A stretch of DNA of 28,831 nucleotides from Bacteroidota bacterium (GTDB taxonomy: Bacteria; Bacteroidota; Bacteroidia; Bacteroidales; Rikenellaceae), in NCBI GenBank assembly GCA_023443765.1, contig JAEZTA010000014.1, forward strand, positions 1 to 28,831. The letters run 5' to 3'. Each line of letters opens with the position of its first letter. The first letter of the stretch is position 1. The position numbers and the translations under genes were made by a program. Positions 1 through 8,940 of this stretch are shown here, piece after piece. Below the pieces are notes generated by a model that was not told the origin of the DNA, did not search any database, and worked only from the letters and a program-made list of their open reading frames with translations.

Positions 1-705
1 CCGCAGTTCCGTGAGGACTGGGACAAGTTCAAGATGTGGGATTTGGTTGCCAACAACCCCGAACCGACGTTCCGCGCTTACTCGATGGCCAACCACCCGG
101 CCGAGGGCAACATCATCATGCTCAACATCCGTATTGCCACGCCTCCGTTCGATAAGGCTACGGGCGGCTTTATGAAGGTCAACCCGGGCATCTGCTCGTC
201 GTATGTCTTCTCGCGCAAAGCGGGCGACAAGGTGACCATCTCAGGTCCCTACGGCGAGTTCTTCCTGCCGGACAACCTGCCCTCGACGCAGGAGCTGATC
301 TTCATCGGCGGCGGTGCGGGCATGGCCCCGATGCGCAGCCACCTGATGCACCTGTTCAAGACAGAGAAGACCGACAAACCGGTGTCGTTCTGGTACGGAG
401 CGCGTGCGCTGAAGGAGGTTCCCTACCTCGACGAGTTCCACCAGATCGAGAAGGATTTCCCTAACTTCAAGTTCAACCTTGCGCTCGACCGTCCCGATCC
501 CGCAGCGGATGCCGCCGGGGTGAAATACACACCGGGCTTCGTGCACAATGTGCTCTACGAAAACTACCTCAAGAACCACCAGGCTCCCGAGGACTGCATC
601 TACCTCATGTGCGGACCTCCGATGATGATCGCATCGGTTGTCAAGATGTTGGACAACCTCGGCGTGCCGCCGGAGAATATTCTTTACGATAACTTCGGCA
701 GTTAG
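1..705 (+). CDS. nqrF: Na+-translocating NADH:quinone reductase subunit F, C-terminal part
   Basis: The reading frame is open from the first base, so the 5' end of the gene lies outside the window; 234 residues are visible, roughly the last 55-60% of a usual subunit of a little over 400 residues. What remains is the ferredoxin-reductase-like module: the FAD-binding RAYSMANHP stretch, the glycine-rich nucleotide loop GGGAGMAPMRSHL, YGAR, and the NADH-side LMCGPPMM motif, ending in DNFGS as is usual for NqrF. The N-terminal membrane helix and 2Fe-2S domain are not in view. In the family this subunit takes electrons from NADH and feeds the membrane complex that pumps Na+. It is probably the last gene of an nqrABCDEF operon, since a hairpin follows and the next gene is on the other strand. 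Confidence 0.97.
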   Translation, partial: PQFREDWDKFKMWDLVANNPEPTFRAYSMANHPAEGNIIMLNIRIATPPFDKATGGFMKVNPGICSSYVFSRKAGDKVTISGPYGEFFLPDNLPSTQELIFIGGGAGMAPMRSHLMHLFKTEKTDKPVSFWYGARALKEVPYLDEFHQIEKDFPNFKFNLALDRPDPAADAAGVKYTPGFVHNVLYENYLKNHQAPEDCIYLMCGPPMMIASVVKMLDNLGVPPENILYDNFGS

Positions 706-829
706 TTTTGTCGTGATAGCGGCGCACCTGCACCGCTTCCTTGAATCCCCGAATAGGAAATACGTTTGTATGTCCTATCCGGGGATTTCTTCGTTCAGCG
801 TCGCATCTGCACCACTCTGACGACAAAAC
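705..829. repeat. 125-bp imperfect palindromic intergenic element (copy 1)
   Basis: The ends are a perfect 10-bp inverted repeat, GTTTTGTCGT at 705-714 and ACGACAAAAC at 820-829, beginning at the last base of the nqrF stop codon. The arms remain partly complementary inward to a strong central hairpin (744-787), so both strands translate to similar nonsense peptides. No target-site duplication is evident. The central 32 nt and the following CTTCGTT box recur at 21568-21613. It could be a miniature repeat element or a structured 3' UTR. Confidence 0.6.
744..795 (+). terminator. Likely terminator of the nqr transcript
   Basis: AATCCCCG (744-751) and ATAGGA (753-758) pair with TCCTAT (773-778) and CGGGGATT (780-787), with one internal A/C mismatch and a 14-nt loop. 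A short T-rich stretch (TTCTTCGTT) follows. The stem is strong but the U-tract is weak, so termination is probable rather than certain. Confidence 0.5.
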
Positions 830-960
830 GCTCTGCGTGCGGGGGCAGATTATTGCCGGGCGTCGCCGAAGTCATGGAGTGCGGTTATCGGGAGCGGCGC
901 GAGCGATGCGGCGTAACGCAACTTCTATTATATAGACATCTTTCTGTTCCGGGCCACATC
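830..960. other. Intergenic remainder without recognised content
   Basis: Together with the palindrome before it, this completes the stretch of about 310 bp between nqrF and the GH20 gene. I see no credible ORF, tRNA fold or promoter match here; the short open frames have no start context or composition typical of a gene. Confidence 0.5.
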
Positions 961-997
961 CGAAAACACCCCGCTGGTCCTGCGACCGGCGGGGTGT
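961..997 (-). terminator. Rho-independent terminator of the GH20 gene
   Basis: A 14-bp stem (966-979 with 984-997, one G-T wobble) closes a CTGC loop. Read on the minus strand it is followed by TTTTC (961-965). It lies 21 bp past the GH20 stop codon. Confidence 0.85.
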
Positions 998-1018
998 ATC
1001 GTGTGAAGTGGATATGCG

Positions 1019-2605
1019 TTATTCGATGCCTTCGAACAGGTAGGGCGCGTAGTTGTAGCCTTCGGCCTTGTAGATGGCTACCAGCGCCGGAATACGCCGC
1101 ACAAAGTCGTCGTAGTCCTTGCGGTCATAGGCCCAGCCCACTTCGGAAAGGGCTGCCATGCGAGGCAGAACCATGTGTTGCACATGTTTGATGTCCGCAA
1201 TGTACTCGGTCCAGAGGTTACATTGTACGCCCATGATCTGTTTCTGGTCGGGCAGTATAAGCCTATCGTAGGGGTCGAGGCGGTAGGCCTGCCGCACCGA
1301 GACATAGCGGGTGTTGCCCAGCGGCTCGTAACGCTCGGGATCGGAGGTTTGGCTGTAGTCGAAATAGCAATACCATTTGGGAGTCATGATGACCGGGTTT
1401 CCTTTCTGGGCAGCCTTGACACCCGGTTCTATGCCGTTCCACGACATGATGTTGGCCGTTTTCGAGATGCCGCCCTGCAGGATCTCGTCCCAGCCGATGA
1501 TCTCGCGGCCGTGGGCGTGCATCCAGCGTTCGATGCGGTGGACGAAGTAGCTCTGCAACTCGTATTCGTCTTTAAGTCCCTCCTTGCGGATGCGCTGCTG
1601 GCAGTGAGGGCAGGCTTTCCAGCGTCCTTTGGGGCATTCGTCGCCGCCGATGTGGATCAGCTTCGATGGGAAGAGTTCGAGGACCTCGGTGAGCACGTTC
1701 TCGATAAATTCGAACGTCGTCTCCCTGCCTGCACAGTAAACGTCGTCGCTGATGCCCCAATGGGTCCATACGGCATAGGGGCCTCCCGTACAGCCGAGCC
1801 ACGGATAGGCCGTCAGCGCTGCCAGTCCGTGACCGGGAACCTCGATCTCGGGAATCACCTGGATATGGCGCTCGGTGGCGTAACGGACGATTTCGCGAAT
1901 GTCCTCCTGCGTGTAAAAACCGCCGTAAGGCTTACCGTCATAAACGCCTTCCTTGTTCTTGTCGTAACGGCCTACGAGCGTTTCCGCACGCCGCGACCCG
2001 ACCTCCGTGAGCAGCGGGTATTTTTTGATCTCGATCCGCCAGCCCTGGTCGTCGGTCAGGTGCCAGTGGAATTTGTTGATCTTGTGCAGCGAGAGGATGT
2101 CGATATAGGTCTTCACATCTTCGACCGGGAAGAAGTGGCGGCAAACGTCGAGCATGGCCCCGCGGTAGGCGAACGTGGGCTTGTCGCGGACGATGCAGGC
2201 GGGAACCTCTCCCACTGCGAGCAATTGCTGAAGGCTCCGTAGCCCGTGCAGCACCGCCTGGGAAGTCGATGCTGTGACGGTAACGCCTCGTTTGGTGACT
2301 TCCAGCAGGTATTCTTCGGCTTCGTAACCCGGTTGCAGTTGCAGCGTCACGGCTTGTTTTACGGGCGCGGTGGTGACGGCTGGGGTTGTTCCGGTGAGTT
2401 TCCCGGCGGCGTGGGCGAAAATCTCTGCCGGAGTGCGCAACTGTTCGTCCGTAATGACGATGGGAGTGCGCGGTGTCAGTCGGAACGTCCCCGGCAGCTC
2501 CTCGACCGACGCAGGGCGCGGAACGATGTGGATACGGCTGTCACAGGCGGCGAACCCCGGCAGGAAAGCCTGTATGGCAAAAATCAGGAATAAAAGGTGT
2601 TTCAC
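1019..2605 (-). CDS. Beta-N-acetylhexosaminidase, glycoside hydrolase family 20
   Basis: This 528-residue exo-glycosidase should remove terminal beta-linked GlcNAc or GalNAc from glycoconjugates in the cell envelope. Residues 1-20 form a hydrophobic export signal; Cys21 in FAAC-DS could be a lipidation site, though the lipobox is imperfect. A GH20b-type N-terminal domain (about 25-140) precedes the (beta/alpha)8 catalytic domain, with KFHWHLTDDQGWRIEIKKYP and the catalytic pair Asp322-Glu323 in HIGGDECPKGRW. The start codon is GTG at 2605; no in-frame ATG lies nearby and the signal sequence begins exactly there. A strong terminator ends 23 nt upstream, so expression may depend on read-through from the lipoprotein/SusCD operon; no separate promoter is visible. 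Family assignment is very secure; linkage to the operon is uncertain. Confidence 0.95.
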   Translation of the reverse strand: MKHLLFLIFAIQAFLPGFAACDSRIHIVPRPASVEELPGTFRLTPRTPIVITDEQLRTPAEIFAHAAGKLTGTTPAVTTAPVKQAVTLQLQPGYEAEEYLLEVTKRGVTVTASTSQAVLHGLRSLQQLLAVGEVPACIVRDKPTFAYRGAMLDVCRHFFPVEDVKTYIDILSLHKINKFHWHLTDDQGWRIEIKKYPLLTEVGSRRAETLVGRYDKNKEGVYDGKPYGGFYTQEDIREIVRYATERHIQVIPEIEVPGHGLAALTAYPWLGCTGGPYAVWTHWGISDDVYCAGRETTFEFIENVLTEVLELFPSKLIHIGGDECPKGRWKACPHCQQRIRKEGLKDEYELQSYFVHRIERWMHAHGREIIGWDEILQGGISKTANIMSWNGIEPGVKAAQKGNPVIMTPKWYCYFDYSQTSDPERYEPLGNTRYVSVRQAYRLDPYDRLILPDQKQIMGVQCNLWTEYIADIKHVQHMVLPRMAALSEVGWAYDRKDYDDFVRRIPALVAIYKAEGYNYAPYLFEGIE

Positions 2606-2628
2606 GATTTTGTTTCTGGTTGAGCGGT

Positions 2629-2665
2629 TAAAAGGCCCCGCCTGTAAAAGGCTTGCAGGCGGGGC
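2629..2665 (-). terminator. Rho-independent terminator of the SusCD/lipoprotein operon
   Basis: GCCCCGCCTG (2635-2644) pairs perfectly with CAGGCGGGGC (2656-2665) around an 11-nt loop. On the minus strand the stem is followed by CTTTTAA. It sits 14 bp after the stop of the 2680-4896 gene and only 23 bp before the GTG of the GH20 gene, so it either separates the two or throttles read-through. Confidence 0.85.
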
Positions 2666-2679
2666 GCTTCCGGTTGATT

Positions 2680-4896
2680 TTATTTATTGTAGCGGATACC
2701 GATGTAGGAGAAGGCGACGTTGCCCTTCGTAATTGTCTGCGAGTCGAACTCCTCCGTGCTGCCGGATTTCCGGTTGGCGGCCGAGAAGCGGATGCAGACA
2801 TCCTCCTTGCCGAGCAATTCGAGGGGCAGCGGTATGTCGACGTATTTGTAGCCGGCACACTGCCAGTACTGGGTCAGCGACCAGTTCACAATGTCGGGAA
2901 GCTGGAATTCGCTGATGGGCTGCCAGTCGTCGCGGTTGTTGTCGCCGTGTTCCGACCAGTCGACCCGGATGTAGCGGGGACCTCCGCCCACGGTGCGGTT
3001 CTGCATGGCCACCTGCAACGACAGTACCTCGGTTGAGATGCCCTTCGTCGAGACGTGGAGCAGCCACGCTTCGCTGCGGTCGGTCTCGGTGTTCCACCAC
3101 TGGCATTCGTTGGTCCAGGCCGAGAAATCGGCGCTGGCGACGTTTCCTTTGCCGTCGTTGTTGGTTCCGGCATCGGTACACATCTGCTTGCCGTTCTCGA
3201 TGACGCCGTTTCCGTTGGCATTGCCCGTGTGGATGCCCGATGTGGGACCCTCCTTGTCGAGGTTGTCCTTGTTGCCGATGGGGCCGAGGTAGCTCGGATC
3301 GCTCGTCGCCGTACCTGCGTCGCCCGATTTTTCGTTGGGAACGGTGTGCGTCAGGTAACCGTTGTCGCCCGTCGTGGGACGGAAGACGCGGCTTTCGAGT
3401 TTGCCGTAACGGTATTCGGTCAGCAGGGCCGAGAATCCGTTGTTGAATTCCTTATCCAGCGCGATGTCGTTGCGTGTGAGGTGGCGAATCTGGTAGCGGC
3501 CGATGTCGCCCATTCCCTGCGAACCATTCCAGACGAAACGGTCGTGGGTCTCGTGCACCAGTACGCCCGAGATGTCGCCCGAGCCGTAGGGCAGCATCTG
3601 CCCGTCGCGGCGGTACTTGCAGGTGGTGTTGGTCAGCATGTAGAAGCTGTCGCCGTTTTTGTCGCGCACCAGCATCGGGTATTTCGTCTCGCGGTTGGCT
3701 CCGGTGTTGCGGGCATAGCCTTCGTTGATCGGCGTCAGGCTGCCCTTGCGAACGGGCAGTTCGCAGTCGGCCAGCGTTACCCACGTGTAGACATCCAGGT
3801 CGGTCAGTTCGTTGTAGTGTTTGCGCTTCTGCGGGATGTCGGATGCCGATCCCGAAATCGAGGACATGACCATCGCCGAGGTGACGTTGCTGATGATGTA
3901 ACGCTCGGGGTCTACCTCCTGCGTTATCGTCGCGCCTTTGAGCAGGATGCGAACCTTGCTGTAACGCTCGAAGATATTGTCGTCCTGCGTCGAGGTCTTG
4001 ATCATGAATCCCTGCGAACCGTCGAGGCTTTGGATGTAGGCCGTGCGGTAGGTTTCGGTGTAGTCGATCGTGGTGATGGTCTTCATCGGATTCTCGCCGT
4101 TGTTGCCGTTGCCGATGTCGCTGATGATGCGTCCCTCGATGAAAACGTCGCGGTTGACAGGACCGACCATGTCGCGGACCTCGCCGAACGAGATTTCGTG
4201 GCCGAATTCATTCTTGGCGTTGGCCTGCGTGATGTAGACCGTCGAAGAGGTCGTGCGGTTCCAGCCGTCGCGGTAACTGAGGGTGATACGAGCATTACGC
4301 AGCGCTTCGGGGTCGGCGTTGGGTGAGGCCTGAAGGATCAGGAATCCGTTGCTGATGTCGAGGTCCGAAATCCATCCGCCCTCGTCGGAACTCGTGTAGA
4401 CGATCTGCTGCTTGAGGTCTTCCAGTTCGAGGTTGGTGGTCAGCTGCGCCGTCGCCTGCCCACCGTCGCCGAGCACCGTGATGCTGCGGGTCGAGAAGTT
4501 CAGTTCCGGATTGATGAAGCCTTCCTGCTTGATGTAGACCGTGTCTGCACGGTCGTGGGTCCAGAGGCGGATGCCTTCCATGCGGGGGAATCCGTCGTTG
4601 GTCGTGGCGTTAACCTTGAATTTGTCGTCGCCCGTGAAATGCGTTCCGCGGCCTTCGGTATCGAGCGTGAGCCATCCGTTGTCGGGGTTAATCAGGGCGA
4701 TGTCGTAGGGTTGGTTAGAGAGGACCGGAATGTTCCTCGTGCCGCCTCGCCAGGGGGCTGTGATTTCTTTCTGGACCGGTCCGAATTCGGAGACGCGGGT
4801 CTCCTCGCCGTTGTCCTTTTCGCAGGCCGTGAGCATCAGTCCGCCCAGCAGCGGGAGCAACAGCAGCTTTCGGTAGAGTGATTTTATCTGTTTCAT
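2680..4896 (-). CDS. BACON/DUF5689 surface lipoprotein (paralog 3)
   Basis: This 738-residue lipoprotein has a signal peptide ending in LTAC (Cys25) followed by EKDNGEE, an acidic stretch like the surface-export signals of Bacteroidetes lipoproteins. Two BACON-like beta-sandwich repeats (about 34-127 and 129-228, each ending in an IKQEG or ITQAN type strand) precede a DUF5689 region (about 232-510) with the OB-like run DVFIEGRIISD, RTAYIQSLDGSQGFMI, KVRILLKGATIT and the family string DPERYIISNVT. The C-terminal 220 residues look like an all-beta binding module ending IRYNK. It is the last gene of the SusCD operon, 63 bp after its neighbour and followed by a strong terminator. I infer a ligand-capturing role at the cell surface beside SusC/SusD; no catalytic motif is visible. 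Confidence 0.85.
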   Translation of the reverse strand: MKQIKSLYRKLLLLPLLGGLMLTACEKDNGEETRVSEFGPVQKEITAPWRGGTRNIPVLSNQPYDIALINPDNGWLTLDTEGRGTHFTGDDKFKVNATTNDGFPRMEGIRLWTHDRADTVYIKQEGFINPELNFSTRSITVLGDGGQATAQLTTNLELEDLKQQIVYTSSDEGGWISDLDISNGFLILQASPNADPEALRNARITLSYRDGWNRTTSSTVYITQANAKNEFGHEISFGEVRDMVGPVNRDVFIEGRIISDIGNGNNGENPMKTITTIDYTETYRTAYIQSLDGSQGFMIKTSTQDDNIFERYSKVRILLKGATITQEVDPERYIISNVTSAMVMSSISGSASDIPQKRKHYNELTDLDVYTWVTLADCELPVRKGSLTPINEGYARNTGANRETKYPMLVRDKNGDSFYMLTNTTCKYRRDGQMLPYGSGDISGVLVHETHDRFVWNGSQGMGDIGRYQIRHLTRNDIALDKEFNNGFSALLTEYRYGKLESRVFRPTTGDNGYLTHTVPNEKSGDAGTATSDPSYLGPIGNKDNLDKEGPTSGIHTGNANGNGVIENGKQMCTDAGTNNDGKGNVASADFSAWTNECQWWNTETDRSEAWLLHVSTKGISTEVLSLQVAMQNRTVGGGPRYIRVDWSEHGDNNRDDWQPISEFQLPDIVNWSLTQYWQCAGYKYVDIPLPLELLGKEDVCIRFSAANRKSGSTEEFDSQTITKGNVAFSYIGIRYNK

Positions 4897-4923
4897 CTTG
4901 TTCGAAATTAGGTTTCGCCGCTT

Positions 4924-4952
4924 CGGCAGGGGAGGACGATGCCTCCCCGCCG
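4924..4952 (-). other. Intra-operon GC-rich hairpin
   Basis: In the 63-bp gap between two lipoprotein genes, CGGC (4924-4927) plus GGGGAGG (4929-4935) pair with CCTCCCC (4942-4948) plus GCCG (4949-4952), with a one-base bulge and a 6-nt loop. No U-tract follows on the minus strand, so it is unlikely to terminate; an mRNA-stabilising or processing stem is a reasonable guess. Confidence 0.5.
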
Positions 4953-4959
4953 GGGCGAT

Positions 4960-7380
4960 TTATTTGTTACTCTTTACGGCTATGGTTCCGAAACGCATCG
5001 GCGAACGCATGTTGGTCGCCATGCCTGAGGTGATCGTGCCTGTGTCGCCCTGGGCCACTGTGGCGGTGTTCGAGGCGATGCACTGCGTGCTCCGGGCCTT
5101 GATCAGCAGCGTGACTTCCGGCTGGTTGCGCAGGGCGTCCGGCAGGATGAACACGCGGTCGGCATAACCCGGCGTTGCGCAGTAGCTCATCGTCGATGCC
5201 CAGAAGACGAACGGACGGGCGCAGAAGCCCGATTCGGGCACTACGGTGAAATTCACCCCGTCGGTCGAGTACTCCACCTGCCAGTATACCGGGCCGTAGA
5301 TGCTCGTGCCGCCGGCATTGCCCTGCGAGTTGGTGAAGTTGAGCGAGAGGTTTTCGCCGGCGCCCTGCGTTGTGAATTTCAGGGCTACGGCATAGCCTGT
5401 GTTCTCGTTGAAGTTCCACCAGTAGGTGTTCTCGAATTTCAGTGCGTTCTTGCTGTTCAGCGCAGCACCCGTTGTGACGCCGTTGTACTCGTTGTCCAGC
5501 GCGTTGGTCGCTGCCGGGTCGGTGCACCAGAGCGATCCGTTGCCCAGGTCTGGGGCGATCGTGCCGTCGGCGTTGGTCTTGATCGTAGCGTCGTTCCAGT
5601 TCCACTCCACGAGCGTCTTGCGGTTGGAGTTGGATTCCGATGGGGCGAGTTCGATCTCCTCCTTTTCGAGTACGCGGACCGAATAACGACCGATGTAACC
5701 CTCGTTGGTGTAGCCGTAGCGAGGCTGGAGGTCGTGGACGATGATGCCGCTGAGCGTGCCTTTGCCCTTGGGCATGCCGCTTCCGTCGCGGCGCCACGGG
5801 GTTTTGTTATTGACGAGCATCGAGATCGTGCTGCCGTTCTTGTCGTAGAGCGTGCGGGGAACGCAGCTGACGAAGTTCGCCGTTCCGAAGTAACCTTCGT
5901 TGACGTTCGTGTAGCTGCCGTCGGGCAGGGCGAATTCGACCTCCTTGAGCGAAACGTAGGTGTAGATGTCCTCGTCGGTGAGCTGGACGATCGACTTCTC
6001 CTTGCGGGTGAGGTCGCTCGACGTGCCGGGCGTCTGGCTGACGATGTTGGCAGCCGTGAGCCCGCTGAGCGTATACCGCTCGGGGTTGGCCTCCTTGGTG
6101 AGGGTCACGCCGTTGAGCGCGATCTTAACCTGCGAGTAGCGTTCCAGCGTGTTGTCCGACGCCGAATTGAGTTGCAGGCGGTAGCCGTAGCTGCCGTCGA
6201 GCATCTGTACATAGGCCGTTTTGGCGTTCACCGTGTAGTCGGTGGCGTTGGGCGCCGAGTTGGGGGTCGACTCCACGTTGGCGTTGTCCTTGTCGCTGAT
6301 CACGATGCCCTCGAAGAAGGCTTCGGGGTTATTGATCACCACCTGGCCGCTCTCGCCCTTGATCAGCGTGCGGTAGTCGGCCTCGTAGGTCTGCTCGACG
6401 ACGAACGGTGCGACGGGTGTGAGCGTTGCAGTGCCGTTCGGGAGCGTGAAGGCGATCGACGCGCTGCGCGGACCTTCCGAATCGTTCTCCGTTACGTCGA
6501 ACGACAGCGTCTTGTCTTCGAGCGTGATGTTTTCGATCCAGCCGGTCGATGCTTCGTTGTAGGTCGGCGTGCAGACCACATTTGCGAGCAGGCTGCCCAG
6601 ATTGTGCTTCAGTTCCGCCTTGATGGTCGTAGCCTTGCGCGTGGTCTTGGCACGGTCGGGCGTGAAGGTCATGTAGGCCTGCTCGGTCGACTGCGTGACG
6701 GTCAGCGTAACGGCGTGTTTCTTCTCCTTGGCGTCGATGTAGGTCAGCGTGATCGCAGCCTGGCGCTTGCGCGGCGAGGTGTTCTCCAGTGTGCTGAACG
6801 TAACGGCATCGGTGCCGATATTCAGGTTCTCGATCCACTCCTCGTCAGGTTCGGGCGTTTCGTCGTCGTCCTCGTCGGGAATCACCGAATAGACGATGGT
6901 ATCCCTGATCTGCTTGTAATCCTCTTTGAGGTTGTTCTCCAGGCCGATGCTGAGGTCCCACGGGTTGCTGAAAATCTCGATGCGGCTCTCCTTGAGCGAC
7001 AGGATGGGGTCTTTGCCCTCCTGCGTCATGCGGATCACCTGCTCGCCGTTGCCGCGGTTGAAGAGGATGTCCACCGTACGGGGTACGCCGTAGTTGGCGG
7101 CGTATTTGAACATGATCCAGCCGTTGCCTTCACCGCCCAGCCGGTCGATCGTCGCCCAGTCCACGTCTTCCGAGAGGCGGGCCGACCATTCGCCCGTGGA
7201 GTAGATCCGCACCTGGGTGGAACCGGCGTCCGCGGTCAGCGTATATTTGTTGGAATCCACATTCAGCGGAAGGTCCATGGCCGAATCCATCTCGCATCCG
7301 GCCAGGAGCAGCGTCGCGACGAGGGGCAGGATGCCCGTGCGCCACGCTTTATAGATGCTGTCTGTAAGTCTGTTTTTCAT
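4960..7380 (-). CDS. BACON/DUF5689 surface lipoprotein (paralog 2)
   Basis: At 806 residues this is the longest of three related lipoproteins in the operon. The signal peptide ends in LAGC (Cys29) followed by EMDS. Three BACON-like repeats are visible (about 30-125, 126-230, 231-335), the second carrying an acidic insert (DEDDDETPEPDEE). The DUF5689 region (about 336-600) holds EGIVISDKDN, KTAYVQMLDGSYGYRLQL, QVKIALNGVTLT and NPERYTLSGLT, the last shared almost verbatim with the 13023-15128 protein. The C-terminal 200 residues are an all-beta module (LNFTNSQGNAGG, WQVEYSTDGVNF) with several cysteines. It starts 29 bp after the SusD stop codon. In position it resembles the surface glycan-binding proteins encoded after susD in polysaccharide loci, and I infer a similar capture role; the ligand is unknown. 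Confidence 0.85.
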   Translation of the reverse strand: MKNRLTDSIYKAWRTGILPLVATLLLAGCEMDSAMDLPLNVDSNKYTLTADAGSTQVRIYSTGEWSARLSEDVDWATIDRLGGEGNGWIMFKYAANYGVPRTVDILFNRGNGEQVIRMTQEGKDPILSLKESRIEIFSNPWDLSIGLENNLKEDYKQIRDTIVYSVIPDEDDDETPEPDEEWIENLNIGTDAVTFSTLENTSPRKRQAAITLTYIDAKEKKHAVTLTVTQSTEQAYMTFTPDRAKTTRKATTIKAELKHNLGSLLANVVCTPTYNEASTGWIENITLEDKTLSFDVTENDSEGPRSASIAFTLPNGTATLTPVAPFVVEQTYEADYRTLIKGESGQVVINNPEAFFEGIVISDKDNANVESTPNSAPNATDYTVNAKTAYVQMLDGSYGYRLQLNSASDNTLERYSQVKIALNGVTLTKEANPERYTLSGLTAANIVSQTPGTSSDLTRKEKSIVQLTDEDIYTYVSLKEVEFALPDGSYTNVNEGYFGTANFVSCVPRTLYDKNGSTISMLVNNKTPWRRDGSGMPKGKGTLSGIIVHDLQPRYGYTNEGYIGRYSVRVLEKEEIELAPSESNSNRKTLVEWNWNDATIKTNADGTIAPDLGNGSLWCTDPAATNALDNEYNGVTTGAALNSKNALKFENTYWWNFNENTGYAVALKFTTQGAGENLSLNFTNSQGNAGGTSIYGPVYWQVEYSTDGVNFTVVPESGFCARPFVFWASTMSYCATPGYADRVFILPDALRNQPEVTLLIKARSTQCIASNTATVAQGDTGTITSGMATNMRSPMRFGTIAVKSNK

Positions 7381-7409
7381 CGTTGTGCTTTTTTACAGGT
7401 TCCGTGGGC

Positions 7410-8927
7410 TTACATACCATACTCGTTGTAGGCCTTGTTGTCGAGCGCTCCGCCCGAATAGACGACCTCCTTGTCGGGGATCGGGTAGTATTCGTGGCAG
7501 GGAAGCATGTTGTCCTTGAGCGTCGCGTAGTTGGTGTAGTCGTAGGTCATCTGGTACCAGATTCCCCAACGCACCAGGTCGAATTTGCGCTGGAATTCGC
7601 CGATCAACTCGCGGCCGCGCTCCTTCTGGATCTCTTCCCTGAGCGACTCCATGTTCTTGAAGACGTAAGGAGTGATTCCGGCGCGTTCCTTGACCATGTT
7701 CAGGTAACGGATCGACTCGTCGACATTCTCCTGCTCGGCATAGCACTCCGACATCATCAGGATGGCGTCGGCATAGCGGAATACCTTCTGGTTGGTGAAG
7801 TCGGCGGTGTTCTGCATCCCCGGGCACCAGAATTTGGGACCGAGCCACGGACGGGTTCCCACGTTGCTGAAGGGTTTGCCGTTGTATTCCCATGCCATGT
7901 TCAGCGTTTTGCGCTTGTCGTTGCCCTTCTTGGTCTGGAGACCGTCGCAGAAGTAGCTGTTGGGGCGCATCGAGGTCCAGGTGGTCATTGCGGTGCCCAT
8001 ATCGGGAATCTCCACACCGTCGTAGATACCCTTGCCGTTATGGCTCGGGGTGGTGATGGCGGCCACATTGGTCGTGACGGCCAGTCCGCCTGCGGTGTAG
8101 GTGCGCTGCACTTCGAAGATCGACTCCGGGGTGTTCTTGTTGCGGAACATGATGTCTTCGAGCGGATACTGTTGCAGGTCGCCGTAGATTTTCTCCAGTT
8201 CGCGGAGCGCTTCGAGGGCATCCTCCCAGCGGTGGTTCCACTGCGCCAGCTTGGCGATCATCATCCAGCCCATCGCGGCGCCCATGCGGTTGTCGGCAAT
8301 TTCCGACGAACGCACCTGGTCCATCGAGGGCACGTAACGCTGCAATTCGTCGATCAGGTAGTCGCGGGTATCCTTCGCCGGCATGCGGCCCATGTGGGCG
8401 ATCTCCATCATCACCTTGTTGTCCGAAACCTCCTTGGTGTAGAAGGGCACGTCGCCGAAGATGCAGGTCAGCAGCCAGTAGTAATAGGCCCGGAGCACCA
8501 TGCCTTCCGCCAGCAGCGGTTTTTTGTCCGCTTCCGACGCCTCTTCGATGTCGCTCAGGGGCGAACGTTCGATGGCGGCGATGGTCGAGTTGCAATACAT
8601 CACGCCTTTGTAGCACTGCGTCCATATCTTCGCGCCGTTGAGCGGTTTTGCGGGCGATATGTCGAGCTGGGCGTCCTTGGTTCCCGAGGCGATGTACATC
8701 AGGTCGGTCACGCCTTCGGTCATGATCAGGAAACAGTAGTCGTAGATGCTGTTGATCGGAATGTAGCAGGAGTTCAGGCCCGCGAGGCACTGCGCCCGGG
8801 TCTTGTAGTAATCCTTGGGCCCGACGAACGACGTGGGGTGTTCGTCCAGGTCGCACGCGCTGAGCAGCAGGGCGGCCGTTGCCGCCAGCATCAGCAGGTA
8901 TTTTTTCAGGAAACAGAATGTTTTCAT
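7410..8927 (-). CDS. SusD/RagB-family outer-membrane nutrient-binding lipoprotein
   Basis: This 505-residue protein is of normal SusD length. Its lipoprotein signal ends LLSAC (Cys25) followed by DLDEHP, the classic start of mature SusD proteins. The central part has the helical TPR-like character of the family, and the C-terminal half has the usual FRYADAILMMSECYAE helix and a RGRELIGEFQRKFDLVRWG run. SusD homologs sit as a lid on the SusC barrel and hold the ligand before import. The gene starts 13 bp after the SusC stop, as is standard for susCD pairs. The substrate cannot be read from the sequence. Confidence 0.96.
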   Translation of the reverse strand: MKTFCFLKKYLLMLAATAALLLSACDLDEHPTSFVGPKDYYKTRAQCLAGLNSCYIPINSIYDYCFLIMTEGVTDLMYIASGTKDAQLDISPAKPLNGAKIWTQCYKGVMYCNSTIAAIERSPLSDIEEASEADKKPLLAEGMVLRAYYYWLLTCIFGDVPFYTKEVSDNKVMMEIAHMGRMPAKDTRDYLIDELQRYVPSMDQVRSSEIADNRMGAAMGWMMIAKLAQWNHRWEDALEALRELEKIYGDLQQYPLEDIMFRNKNTPESIFEVQRTYTAGGLAVTTNVAAITTPSHNGKGIYDGVEIPDMGTAMTTWTSMRPNSYFCDGLQTKKGNDKRKTLNMAWEYNGKPFSNVGTRPWLGPKFWCPGMQNTADFTNQKVFRYADAILMMSECYAEQENVDESIRYLNMVKERAGITPYVFKNMESLREEIQKERGRELIGEFQRKFDLVRWGIWYQMTYDYTNYATLKDNMLPCHEYYPIPDKEVVYSGGALDNKAYNEYGM

Positions 8928-8940
8928 GGTTATGGCGGTG

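Noticed and set aside
638..935. Small overlapping ORFs after nqrF on both strands
   Set aside because: They are translations of the two arms of the palindrome, which explains their mutual similarity; none has start context or a plausible protein sequence.
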